Of a stretch of DNA of 64,000 nt, positions 1 to 7,894 are shown in pieces. Each line of letters starts with the position of its first letter. Position 1 is the first letter of the stretch. The stretch lies in assembly GCA_965242565.1 (NCBI GenBank), contig OZ251457.1:2976001-3040000 (forward strand). The letters run 5' to 3'. The DNA is from CATQGW01 sp965242565 (GTDB lineage: Bacteria; Chloroflexota; Dehalococcoidia; Bin125). The notes under the pieces were generated by a model. That model searched no databases. It saw nothing but the letters and a program-made list of their open reading frames with translations, and was not told where the DNA came from. A program made the translations under genes and the position numbers.

Positions 1-80
1 GCGGCGTCACTCGCACCATCACCGCCGACCAAGTCGCCGCAATCCTGCGCCGCCTCGAACCGCGAGCCGCAGAGGGCTGA
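1..80 (+). CDS. 3' end of a DUF5615 PIN-like toxin (partial, upstream copy)
   Basis: The first 80 bases read in frame 3 as the last 25 residues of a protein ending at TGA 78-80. The peptide GVTRTITADQVAAILRRLEP is almost identical to the C-terminus of the complete toxin that ends at 1193 (GVTRAITADEVAATLRRLEP). This is therefore the tail of a second, tandem copy of the same toxin gene, cut by the window edge. It lies 38 bases before the DUF433 antitoxin gene. The family assignment depends entirely on the match to the downstream copy. Confidence 0.75.
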   Translation, partial: GVTRTITADQVAAILRRLEPRAAEG

Positions 81-118
81 GCCGTCTACGCTGAAACCGA
101 CAACGAGAGGCGGATGCG

Positions 119-754
119 ATGAGCTGCCACGAAGACCCCGATCCGCTGCGCGACGCCGGCGCAATCGCCCCGACCATCGTCGCCGGGCTTTCGGGCTTGG
201 ACCCTGAGCAGCTTGAGCATTGGCGCGCCGCCGGCCTGCTGCCCGCCTCCGTCGTCAACGACGACCCGGACCGCGAAGAGTTCGGCGACCCGCCCTGCTA
301 CTACAGCTGGAACGACCACCACCGCGTGCTCGGCGCCGCCAAGCTGCTCGATCTCGGCCTCGCCGAATTCGACCTCCCCGCTGCGCTCGCCCGCCTCGAC
401 GCCGCCTGCCCGCAGTGGGCGGTTGAACTGCCAATCCGCGCGCTCGAAAAAGCGCTGCCGCAGGCAGTCGACGCCCGCCGCTTCTGGGCCGAGCGTCGGC
501 ACGAAGGCTCGTTGGGCAGGATGTACACCTTCGCCGACGCGGTTGAGATGGATCCCCACATCGGCAAAGGCGACCCAACCGTTCGCGGCCGCGGCGTCGA
601 CGCTTGCATGCTCGCGCGGTTCCACACCGGCGGCCTCAGCATCGAGACCATCGCCGAGGATTATTGGCTCCCCGCATCGCAGGTGCGGCGGATCATTGAG
701 TTCGACCACACGCTCCGAAAGACTGCGATGAGCAATGCGCCTGCTGCTGGATGA
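119..754 (+). CDS. DUF433-domain antitoxin (VapB-like), 211 aa
   Basis: Probable antitoxin of a DUF433/DUF5615 type II toxin-antitoxin pair, acting as DNA-binding repressor and toxin neutraliser. The N-terminal ~100 residues look like a MerR-like winged helix (LDPEQLEHWRAAGLLP, then a YSWNDHHRVLGAAKLLDLG segment). The C-terminal ~65 residues are DUF433-like (DPHIGKGDPTVRGRGVDA, then a helix-turn-helix ending QVRRIIEFDHTL). The ATG is preceded by GAGAGG eight bases upstream. The gene overlaps the downstream toxin by 20 bases, which is typical of coupled toxin-antitoxin genes. The family assignment is from motif recognition; the antitoxin role is inferred from the neighbour. Confidence 0.75.
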   Translation: MSCHEDPDPLRDAGAIAPTIVAGLSGLDPEQLEHWRAAGLLPASVVNDDPDREEFGDPPCYYSWNDHHRVLGAAKLLDLGLAEFDLPAALARLDAACPQWAVELPIRALEKALPQAVDARRFWAERRHEGSLGRMYTFADAVEMDPHIGKGDPTVRGRGVDACMLARFHTGGLSIETIAEDYWLPASQVRRIIEFDHTLRKTAMSNAPAAG

Positions 755-1193
755 AAACATGGCGCCCAGCCTGCCGGCGGCCTTGATGCGCCGCGGCCTC
801 TCTGCCGATCACACGGCGACTCTCAACCTCAACCGAACCGCCGACCCGATCGTGCTCGCCTTCGCTGTTGCCCGCGGCTACGACGCCGTGATCACCAAAG
901 ACCGCTACCGCAAGGGCGACGCTCGCCTCGCCGCGCTCCGCGCCATGCGCGACGGCCTGCGCATCATTCAACTCAGGTTTCGGCAAGACATCCCGGACGC
1001 GGATTCCGCCGCAGCGCAACTCCAACTGATCCTCGACCACGAGCGCGGAATCGAGCGCGCCCTCGCCCCCGACTCCCCAATCCGCCAGTTAGTCATCAAC
1101 CACGCCGTCGGCGGCGTCACCCGCGCCATCACCGCCGACGAGGTCGCCGCAACCCTGCGCCGCCTCGAACCGCGAGCCGCAGAAGACCACTAG
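735..1193 (+). CDS. DUF5615 PIN-like toxin, 152 aa
   Basis: Probable PIN-like ribonuclease toxin. The N-terminus MRLLLDENMAPSLPAALMRR is the hallmark of DUF5615, whose acidic DEN triad begins strand 1. A second acidic site appears in AVITKDRYRKGD (residues ~53-64), the position of the usual 'THDRDF' motif; here the His is replaced by Lys. The protein is about 30 residues longer than typical members, with a C-terminal extension (GGVTRAITADEV) shared with the partial copy at 1-80. It overlaps the DUF433 gene by 20 bases. Toxin activity is inferred from family and gene pairing. Confidence 0.75.
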   Translation: MRLLLDENMAPSLPAALMRRGLSADHTATLNLNRTADPIVLAFAVARGYDAVITKDRYRKGDARLAALRAMRDGLRIIQLRFRQDIPDADSAAAQLQLILDHERGIERALAPDSPIRQLVINHAVGGVTRAITADEVAATLRRLEPRAAEDH

Positions 1194-1199
1194 CCCCGC

Positions 1200-2420
1200 T
1201 CACTGCCAGCCAGCCCGCCGACGCTGCCCCCGCTCCGCATAACCCGCCGCCAGCGCCAACAGTGCCTGCCCCGATCCCAACCGACGGCGCAACCCGTCAT
1301 AACTGCTCTCCCCCCGCACAATCCGGCAGAACGCGCCCCAGAAACGCCCTGAACGCCGCAGCAACTGCACATACGGCCACGGACGCTGATGAAATAGCGC
1401 CTGCAACTCCCGCGCCGCCGCCAACTCCGGCTCGATCTCCGCCAGCACCCCCGCCTCATACGCGCCCAAATCCAAAGCCGCGCCGTCCAGATACCCCAGC
1501 GCCGCCTCCGCCGCCAACTGCCCCGAGCGAATCGCATTCCCGATCCCCTCCCCCGAAAGCGGATCAATCAGCCCCGCCGCATCGCCCACCAGCGCCGCCG
1601 GCCCGACGGTCAGCGCCTGCCCCGCATCGCGCAGCGGCAGATGGTGCGCCCGCAGCTGCTCCAAACCCGCCGGCTCAAACCCCTCGCTCCGCGCATAAGC
1701 GGCCAACTCCCCGCGCAGCGACCGCGCGCCAATCGGATAGCCGCCCACCCCCAGGTTGCAATGCTCGCCCTTGGGGAACACCCAGCCGTAGCCGCCGGGC
1801 ATCGAGCCGAGCTCCAGCCCCACATGCTCCGTCCAGCGCCCGGCCGCCGCCTGCGAGCGCGGCGCGTTGCCCTCTAGCGCCACCGCCGCCCGCAGCCGCG
1901 GCAGCCCCAGCGCCCGCCGACACACCCCGTTCGCGCCGTCGGCCGCGATGACCACGCCGGCCCGGATCAGCCCGCCGCCCGCCGTGCGGACGACGGCCGC
2001 CCCATGTGACTCGACATATGACTCGCCGCCGCCCCCCCCGTCGCGCGCGCCGCCGATCTCGATCCCGCGCACCGCCTCCCCCTCCCGCAACTCCGCGCCC
2101 GCCTCCGCCGCACGCTCCGCCAGAAACGCATCCAGACGCGACCGCTGCGTCATCACCGCCAGCCGACGCTCCCAGCGGTGGCTGAACTCCGCCCCACGCC
2201 GATAGCGCACCCGAAAACCGCGAATCTCCCGCTCCACCACCGGCGCAATGTCGAACGGCAGCTGCCGCAGCGCGCTCACCAGCACCCCGCCCCCGCACGG
2301 CTTGTCGCGCGGAAACCGCGACCGCTCCAGCACAACCACCGCAGCGCCCGCCGAGGCCAGCGCGTGCGCCGCGCTCGAACCGCCCGGCCCCGCCCCCACC
2401 ACCACCGCATCCGCCCGCAT
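1200..2420 (-). CDS. Geranylgeranyl reductase family FAD-dependent oxidoreductase, 406 aa
   Basis: Flavoprotein of the geranylgeranyl reductase family (PF01494-like fold), which reduces double bonds in isoprenoid chains of quinones, lipids or polyprenols. The N-terminus has the FAD-binding Rossmann motif VVVGAGPGGSSAAHALA, followed at residue ~35 by RSRFPRDKPCGGG, a family signature with the substrate-site Cys. The second FAD motif VGDAAGLIDPLSGEGIGNAI lies near residue 275. Length is normal for the family. It starts three bases after the plsY stop codon, so the two are probably one operon devoted to membrane lipid synthesis. The exact substrate cannot be told from sequence. Confidence 0.9.
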   Translation of the reverse strand: MRADAVVVGAGPGGSSAAHALASAGAAVVVLERSRFPRDKPCGGGVLVSALRQLPFDIAPVVEREIRGFRVRYRRGAEFSHRWERRLAVMTQRSRLDAFLAERAAEAGAELREGEAVRGIEIGGARDGGGGGESYVESHGAAVVRTAGGGLIRAGVVIAADGANGVCRRALGLPRLRAAVALEGNAPRSQAAAGRWTEHVGLELGSMPGGYGWVFPKGEHCNLGVGGYPIGARSLRGELAAYARSEGFEPAGLEQLRAHHLPLRDAGQALTVGPAALVGDAAGLIDPLSGEGIGNAIRSGQLAAEAALGYLDGAALDLGAYEAGVLAEIEPELAAARELQALFHQRPWPYVQLLRRSGRFWGAFCRIVRGESSYDGLRRRLGSGQALLALAAGYAERGQRRRAGWQ

Positions 2421-2423
2421 CGC

Positions 2424-3038
2424 TCAGCCCCCCCCGCGCATCGAGCCCGATGTCGAGTCTCCCGCCGAGCCCGCCGCCCGCGTCCGCGCATAGCGATCCA
2501 GCCCCGCCTTCAGCCCCGCCGCAATCGGCGCAGCAAAACAGAAGCCAATCGCCGCCGCCGGCGCATCGAACGCAATCGCCAAAAACGGCAGCGGCGCGGC
2601 CACCAGCAGAATGCCCAGCTCCGCAATCCCCGTGACCAAATAGGTCAGCCCGCCCACCACAAACGTCGCCCCAAACTGCCACGGCAGAAACGCCCCCGCC
2701 GCGCCCAACGCCGTCGCCGCCGCGCGCCCCCCATTGAAGCGCAGAAACACCGGAAACATGTGCCCCACCATCACCAGCGCGCCCGCCGCCGCCCACCAGC
2801 CCGCCTCCAGCGACCACCAGCGCGCAATCGACACCGCCAGCAGCCCCTTCCCGATATCCGCCAGAATGATCACCGCCCCCGCCCCCTGCCCCGCCCCCTC
2901 CCGCGCCGCATTCGCCGCCCCCACATTCCCGTCCCCCACCAGCCGCAAATCCCCCCCCGTCCGCCAGCGAAACACCAGCCACGCCACCGGCGCCGAGCCC
3001 AGCAAATACGCCAGCACCAGCGTCGCCCCCTCAGCCAT
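2424..3038 (-). CDS. plsY: Glycerol-3-phosphate acyltransferase PlsY, 204 aa
   Basis: Integral membrane acyltransferase that transfers acyl from acyl-phosphate to glycerol-3-phosphate, the first step of phospholipid synthesis. The three PlsY motifs are visible: YLLGSAPVAWLVFRW near the N-terminus, GDGNVGAANAAREGAG (canonical GSGNxGATNxxR), and GHMFPVFLRFNGGRAAATALG. Several hydrophobic helices cover the whole chain. I chose the ATG of MAEGATLVLAYLLG at 3038, because the 20 residues gained from an upstream ATG at 3098 are not PlsY-like. The gap to the downstream reductase gene is three bases. Two motif positions deviate (KGV to RAA), as in other divergent homologues. Confidence 0.88.
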   Translation of the reverse strand: MAEGATLVLAYLLGSAPVAWLVFRWRTGGDLRLVGDGNVGAANAAREGAGQGAGAVIILADIGKGLLAVSIARWWSLEAGWWAAAGALVMVGHMFPVFLRFNGGRAAATALGAAGAFLPWQFGATFVVGGLTYLVTGIAELGILLVAAPLPFLAIAFDAPAAAIGFCFAAPIAAGLKAGLDRYARTRAAGSAGDSTSGSMRGGG

Positions 3039-3111
3039 CCGCCTACTCCAAGCCCCCGCCCCAACCAGTCCCCCAATCCTACCGCCCCACCCCGCCACAT
3101 CCGCGCCCCCT

Positions 3112-4170
3112 CTCTCTCGTCATTCCCGCCCCCTCTTCCTCGTCATTCCCGCCCCCTCTTCCTCGTCATTCCCGCCCCCGAGCGGGAATCGGCCCCATCC
3201 CACCTCCAACCCCGTCCCCAAGATTCCGTCGCCCCAGACTTGATCTGGGGCCCAAACGGCGGTGGTCGGCGGGACGAGGCCCCGAGCGGCCCGCGAACAG
3301 GGTCGGCGGATGGCTCGGGGGTCTGGCGCTGCGCACAACGTTGGGTATGGGTTCCAGATCAAGTCTGGAACGACGGACAGGGGGCGCTGGGGCGACGGAG
3401 GCGGCGCGGGGAGACTCCCGCTCGGGGGCGGGAATGACGGAAGAGAGCCCCCGTCGCCCCAGACTTGATCTGGGGCCCAAACGGCGGTGGTCGGCGGGAC
3501 GAGGCCCCGAGCGGCCCGCGAACAGGGTCGGCGGATGGCTCGGGGGGTCTGGCGCTGCGCACAACGTTGGGTATGGGTTCCAGATCAAGTCTGGAACGAC
3601 GGACAGGGGGCGCTGGAACGACGGACGGGGGGCGCTGGGACGACGGAGAGGGCGCGGGGAGACTCCCGCTCGGGGGCGGGAATGACGGAGGAGAGGCCCC
3701 GTCGCCCCAGACTTGATCTGGGGCCCAAACGGCGGTGGTCGGCGGGACGAGGCCCCGAGCGGCCCGCGAACAGGGTCGGCGGATGGCTCGGGGGTTGGGC
3801 GCTGCGCACAACGTTGGGTTTGGGTTCCAGATCAAGTCTGGAACGACGGACAGAGGCGGACAGAGGGGGAGGCGGGATGCGGCGTCGGCGCCGCGCCGAT
3901 TCCCGCTCGGGGGCGGGAATGACGGAGGAGAGTCCCCGTCGCCCCAGACTTGATCTGGGGCCCAAACGGCGGTGGTCGGCTGGACGAGGCCCCGAGCGGC
4001 CCGCGAACAGGGTCGGCGGATGGCTCGGGGGTTGGGCGCTGCGCACAACGTTGGGTATGGGTTCCAGATCAAGTCTGGAACGACGGACAGGGGGCGCTGG
4101 AACGACGGACAGGGGGCGCTGGAACGACGGACAGGGGGCGCTGGGACGACGGAAAGGGCGCGGGCGCGAC
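3112..4170. repeat. Repeat array A: four 151-152 bp inverted-repeat elements plus short REP hairpins
   Basis: The ~1.3 kb between plsY and the secreted protein has no credible gene. It holds four copies of an element at 3226-3376, 3451-3602, 3699-3849 and 3936-4086. Each copy starts CCGTCGCCCCAGACTTGATC and ends with the matching inverted sequence. Between copies lies the right half of another hairpin repeat (GATTCCCGCTCGGGGGCGGG then AATGACGG). At 4078-4155 the 22-base unit AACGACGGACAGGGGGCGCTGG recurs three times. A complementary left copy of the hairpin (CATTCCCGCCCCCGAGCGGG) lies near 3167-3190. No transposase is present. Confidence 0.9.
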
Positions 4171-4224
4171 AGAACAGCTACCACCCGCGCCCCGGTCCAC
4201 CCCCAGGTTAAAATCCCGTAAAGC

Positions 4225-4240
4225 GGGGGGGGGGGGGGGG
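4225..4240 (+). repeat. Homopolymer tract of 16 G upstream of a surface-protein gene
   Basis: An uninterrupted run of sixteen G lies about 94 bases before the start of the secreted-protein gene and 12 bases before its likely -35 box. Tracts of this length are prone to slipped-strand length change, so it could tune promoter strength. The exact length in the chromosome is uncertain, because such runs are also error-prone in sequencing. Confidence 0.85.
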
Positions 4241-4252
4241 CACAAAAAACCC

Positions 4253-4280
4253 TTGATCATCGCCCCGCTGCCTCTAGGGT
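4253..4280 (+). promoter_or_regulatory. Candidate sigma70-type promoter of the secreted FG-GAP/Ig-like gene
   Basis: TTGATC (4253-4258) and TAGGGT (4275-4280) are separated by 16 bases, fitting a TTGACN/TANNNT promoter. The box pair sits immediately downstream of the G16 tract and ~55 bases upstream of the start codon. No experimental support. Confidence 0.4.
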
Positions 4281-4333
4281 ATGCTGTATCAGCCGACGCG
4301 CACCGCCCTCGCAACGCGCCGCCCTTCGGGAGG

Positions 4334-7300
4334 ATGTCCGTGCCCCTGCCGCCCCCTCTGCCCCAACTTGCCCACCTGACCGCCCGCCCCATCCGCGCAG
4401 CCCTCCTCGCCCTCGCCGCCCTGCTGGCGCTCGCCGCCGCGCTCGCACTCGCCGCGCCCTCTTCTGCCGCCCCTCCGGCCGACCTTGAACTGCTCCTCAG
4501 CCTCGCCAACGACGAGGACAACGTCGTCCCGCCCAACTCCACCATCACCGTCGCCGCCAGCCTCCGGCACAGCGGCATCGGTCACAACATCGAAATCGAA
4601 AGCGGCGTCCTCCGCATCAACGGCGCCTTCGACTTCGAGGGCGTCGGGCGCGCCCGCGTCAACATCGCCGGGCAGCAGGTCGGCGCCACCGCCTGGCGCG
4701 GCTCCGGCGCCGAATTCGGCGACCGCTTCGGCGCATTCGGCGGCGCTATCCTCGACGACGACACCTTCTTCATCCGCGCCCTGCAGAGCAACTACACCGG
4801 CCAAATCTGGCTCACCGGTGCCGGCAAGGTCTACGTCTACGACACGGCCAGCAAAACCGAGATCGGCATCATCAATCCGCCCGCCGGCGCCTCGCAGACC
4901 TCCTTCACCGAGGGCTTCGCCGCCTATCAGGAAGACGCCGACACCGGCTGGGTCTTCGTCGGCTCCCCGCGCGACTCCGTGACCGTCGCCGGCGCCAACT
5001 GCTACGTACGCACCCGCTGGGGCCAGGTCTTCGGCACCTGGCAAACCAGCCAGACCAGCACCGGCACCTCCTGCCGCGAAGTCGGACGTCTCTACATCTA
5101 CAAAGTCGACCGCTCCGTCAGCCCCATGACCGTCTCCTCCACCCCCTGCGCCACCGTCGCCCCCAACGCCACCGACGCCGTCTTCCAGCGCAACTCCGGC
5201 GACGGCGACCTCGGCGGCTTCTTCGGCTATGGCGTCGCCGTCAACGAACAGACCGACACGCTGGTCGTCGGCGCGCCCAAAATGCACCTCACCGGCGCCG
5301 CCCTGGTCTTCACCAAGCCCACCAGCTCGGGCGGCTGGTGCGACCTCACCTACACCGACGGCGTCAGCCTCACCCCCACGCCGATCCCCACCGACGGCGG
5401 CAACTGGGGCAGCGCCACCAACCTGCAGAAGAGCTACTCCGGCCGCCACTGGAGCACCGACAGCCAGGGCTCCGGATTCGGCCAGCACATCGACTTCTCC
5501 GCCGACGGCAGCACGATCGTCTTCGGCTCCTTCCTCAAGCGCTACAACGACAGCAACTCCGACCTCGCCAGCGGCAAACATGATGTCGGCGAGGTCGACA
5601 TCTACGTCAGGCCGTCCGGCGGCTGGGCCGCCGCCACCAGCCCCGACGCGCGGCTCTTCGTCACGCCCGAGGTCAACGAGCTGCGCCTCGGTCAATATCT
5701 CGCCGTCTCCCACGACGGCCAGACGATCGCCGCCGCCGCCCCACAACGCCCGCAACGCACGCCCGACTGGCCCGGCAAGGTCTACGTGTGGAACCGCCCC
5801 TCCGGCGGCTGGACGGCCGACATCAACGGCGCGCACGGCACCATCACCAAGGTCAATGCGCCCGACGGTGGACAATTCGGACATCTCGGCGTCGACTTCA
5901 ACCACGACGGTTCCAAGCTCGTCGTCAGCAACCACATCGGCGCCGGCCACTACGGGCGGGCTTGGATGTTCAGCGGGACCAACGGCGCCTGGACCAGCGA
6001 AACCACCGACGACGCCACCGAAATTAAGGCCCCCGAGCCGCGCGCCAGCGCTTTCTTCGGCGTCGCCCGATTCGCTTCCGACGGCCGCCAGCTGGTCGTC
6101 ACTCAGCACGAGGACGCATCGGTCGACATGGCGATCGGTCCCGGCGCCGTCTGGCTCTTCGACGAGGACCTGGACCCGGTCTTCTTCGCCGGTTCCGCCT
6201 GCATGGTCGACAGCGGCCAGGCAGTTCAGGATTCCAGCGACGACGTCAACACCTGCCCGATTGACCTTCCCGACACCACCGACATCGTGATTCCCCACGG
6301 CACCCCCGAAGGAACGTTCACCATCTCCGGTACCGTCACCGTCGAGGGGCAGGTCTACAGCGGCGCGCTCAGCGTGCGGGTCGGCATGGCCAGAGAGGTT
6401 GCCAAAGCCTCGCTCACCTTCAACGACGCCGGCTTCACCTCGCTCGCCCCCGGCGAGAGCACCGAGCTGCGGCTCTCCGTGCTCAGCGAGACCGACCACG
6501 CGCCCGCCCCCGGCAGCATCACCTCGATCCTGCTCAACACCACCGTCGGCGCGCTCAGCACCAACATTAACGACACCGAGCGCGACCCCGCCGCCTTCTC
6601 CACCGCCAGGCGCAACCAGGACGGCTGCATCGGCGCGGGCGGCTTCACCTGCCAGGTGCCCACCGCCGCCGCCGTGCTCACCTCCGACAACGCCGACGAA
6701 ATCCTCGTCACCCTCACCGCCCCGCGCGACGCCGCCCCCGGCCGCGCCGTCGTTACCGCCCGCGTCATCTCCACCGCCGGCGACACCTTCACCGCCTCCC
6801 GCGCCGTCGTCATCACCGGCCCCTTCCACGCCCTCCAGATCGCCGAGCCGGCCGCCAGCATCCTCAACGTCGGCACGCCCGACGAGGGCGCAAACCGCGA
6901 CGACCGCGACCTCCTCCGCCTCGCCGTGACCGCCCAGGACGCCGCCGGCAACAACATCATCGTGCCCGATACCGCCGCCGCCGCCCGCGGCCGTCCCCGC
7001 GCCATCCCCACCCACCGCCTCGTCATCATCGGACCCGACGACAAGCGCGCGCCCGCCGGCATCAGCGCCCGCTGGGCCCCCAGCACCACCGGCTCCGGCC
7101 TCGCCGTCGACGCCGACGGCAACCCGCTGATCGAAATCGATGTCGACGCCGAGCCGAGCGCCGCCCTCTCGACCGGCGTCTACACCCTCGAAGCGCGCGT
7201 CGACCGCCGCCTCTGGACCCGCGAATTCCGCGTCGCCGGCGGCCCCGCCGCCATCGTCATCGGCGCGCCCGCCACTGCCGAGGCCAACTCCCGCATCACC

Positions 7301-7786
7301 GTCTCCGCCACTGTCACCGACGCCGATGGCCGCCCCGTCGCCGACGGCACCCCGGTCGACTTCAGCGAACAGCGCATCGGTACCACCCCCGTCCTGATCG
7401 TCCTCTCGCCCGCCACCCAGCGCACCGTCGACGGCGCCGCCTCCGTCGAGATGCTCGTCGTCAACGCCGGCCGCGCCTACGTTCGAGTCGCCGCCGGCAA
7501 TGTCGCCGATGTGCGGGTCATCCAGTTCGGCGCCGCCGCCGGCCCCGCCGTCATGCCCGCCGAGCAACTCAGCGTCACCGAACCCGGCAACTACAGCGTC
7601 TGGCTCAGCAACGAACCCGTCGTCGCCTCCAGCCTGCTCCCCGCCCTCGAAGGCGCCGGCGGCGTCTGGCAGTGGAACGGCCAGCGCTGGATCGGCTACT
7701 CCGTGGTCACCGGCCTGCTGGTCCCCGGCTCCGTCGACTTCCTCATCGAGCGCGGCAGCATCCTCTGGCTCAGCCTCCCCGAGTAA
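4334..7786 (+). CDS. Large secreted FG-GAP-like/Ig-like surface protein, 1150 aa
   Basis: Predicted exported protein of unknown function. An N-terminal signal peptide (hydrophobic Ala/Leu stretch, residues ~21-42) ends near APSSAA. Residues ~80-630 contain degenerate FG-GAP-like propeller repeats (FGYGVAVNEQTDTLVVGAP, FGQHIDFSADGSTIVFGS, LGQYLAVSHDGQTIAAAAP). Then come Ig-like segments, including a Big-1-like one (AEANSRITVSATVTDADGRP). The C-terminal ~60 residues form a module with WNGQRWIGYS and GSILWLSLPE. It is a full-length paralogue of the gene at 20523. The ATG at 4334 abuts a GGGAGG sequence; the in-frame GTG at 4340 gives better ribosome-site spacing and may be the true start. Surface location is inferred. 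Confidence 0.8.
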   Translation: MSVPLPPPLPQLAHLTARPIRAALLALAALLALAAALALAAPSSAAPPADLELLLSLANDEDNVVPPNSTITVAASLRHSGIGHNIEIESGVLRINGAFDFEGVGRARVNIAGQQVGATAWRGSGAEFGDRFGAFGGAILDDDTFFIRALQSNYTGQIWLTGAGKVYVYDTASKTEIGIINPPAGASQTSFTEGFAAYQEDADTGWVFVGSPRDSVTVAGANCYVRTRWGQVFGTWQTSQTSTGTSCREVGRLYIYKVDRSVSPMTVSSTPCATVAPNATDAVFQRNSGDGDLGGFFGYGVAVNEQTDTLVVGAPKMHLTGAALVFTKPTSSGGWCDLTYTDGVSLTPTPIPTDGGNWGSATNLQKSYSGRHWSTDSQGSGFGQHIDFSADGSTIVFGSFLKRYNDSNSDLASGKHDVGEVDIYVRPSGGWAAATSPDARLFVTPEVNELRLGQYLAVSHDGQTIAAAAPQRPQRTPDWPGKVYVWNRPSGGWTADINGAHGTITKVNAPDGGQFGHLGVDFNHDGSKLVVSNHIGAGHYGRAWMFSGTNGAWTSETTDDATEIKAPEPRASAFFGVARFASDGRQLVVTQHEDASVDMAIGPGAVWLFDEDLDPVFFAGSACMVDSGQAVQDSSDDVNTCPIDLPDTTDIVIPHGTPEGTFTISGTVTVEGQVYSGALSVRVGMAREVAKASLTFNDAGFTSLAPGESTELRLSVLSETDHAPAPGSITSILLNTTVGALSTNINDTERDPAAFSTARRNQDGCIGAGGFTCQVPTAAAVLTSDNADEILVTLTAPRDAAPGRAVVTARVISTAGDTFTASRAVVITGPFHALQIAEPAASILNVGTPDEGANRDDRDLLRLAVTAQDAAGNNIIVPDTAAAARGRPRAIPTHRLVIIGPDDKRAPAGISARWAPSTTGSGLAVDADGNPLIEIDVDAEPSAALSTGVYTLEARVDRRLWTREFRVAGGPAAIVIGAPATAEANSRITVSATVTDADGRPVADGTPVDFSEQRIGTTPVLIVLSPATQRTVDGAASVEMLVVNAGRAYVRVAAGNVADVRVIQFGAAAGPAVMPAEQLSVTEPGNYSVWLSNEPVVASSLLPALEGAGGVWQWNGQRWIGYSVVTGLLVPGSVDFLIERGSILWLSLPE

Positions 7787-7894
7787 CCCGCCGCACCCCA
7801 CGCGGGCGGGCCCGCCCGCGCCCAACCCCCGCCGCCCCCCCACTTCCCGTCACCCTCGCCCCCTCTCCCCACGCCGCCACACCCGCGCCGCCCA

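Noticed and set aside
4289..7843. Minus-strand open frame of ~1184 codons opposite the secreted-protein gene
   Set aside because: Gly/Ala/Asp/Val-rich low-complexity translation typical of antisense in GC-rich genes; no family motif, while the plus strand has a signal peptide and domains.
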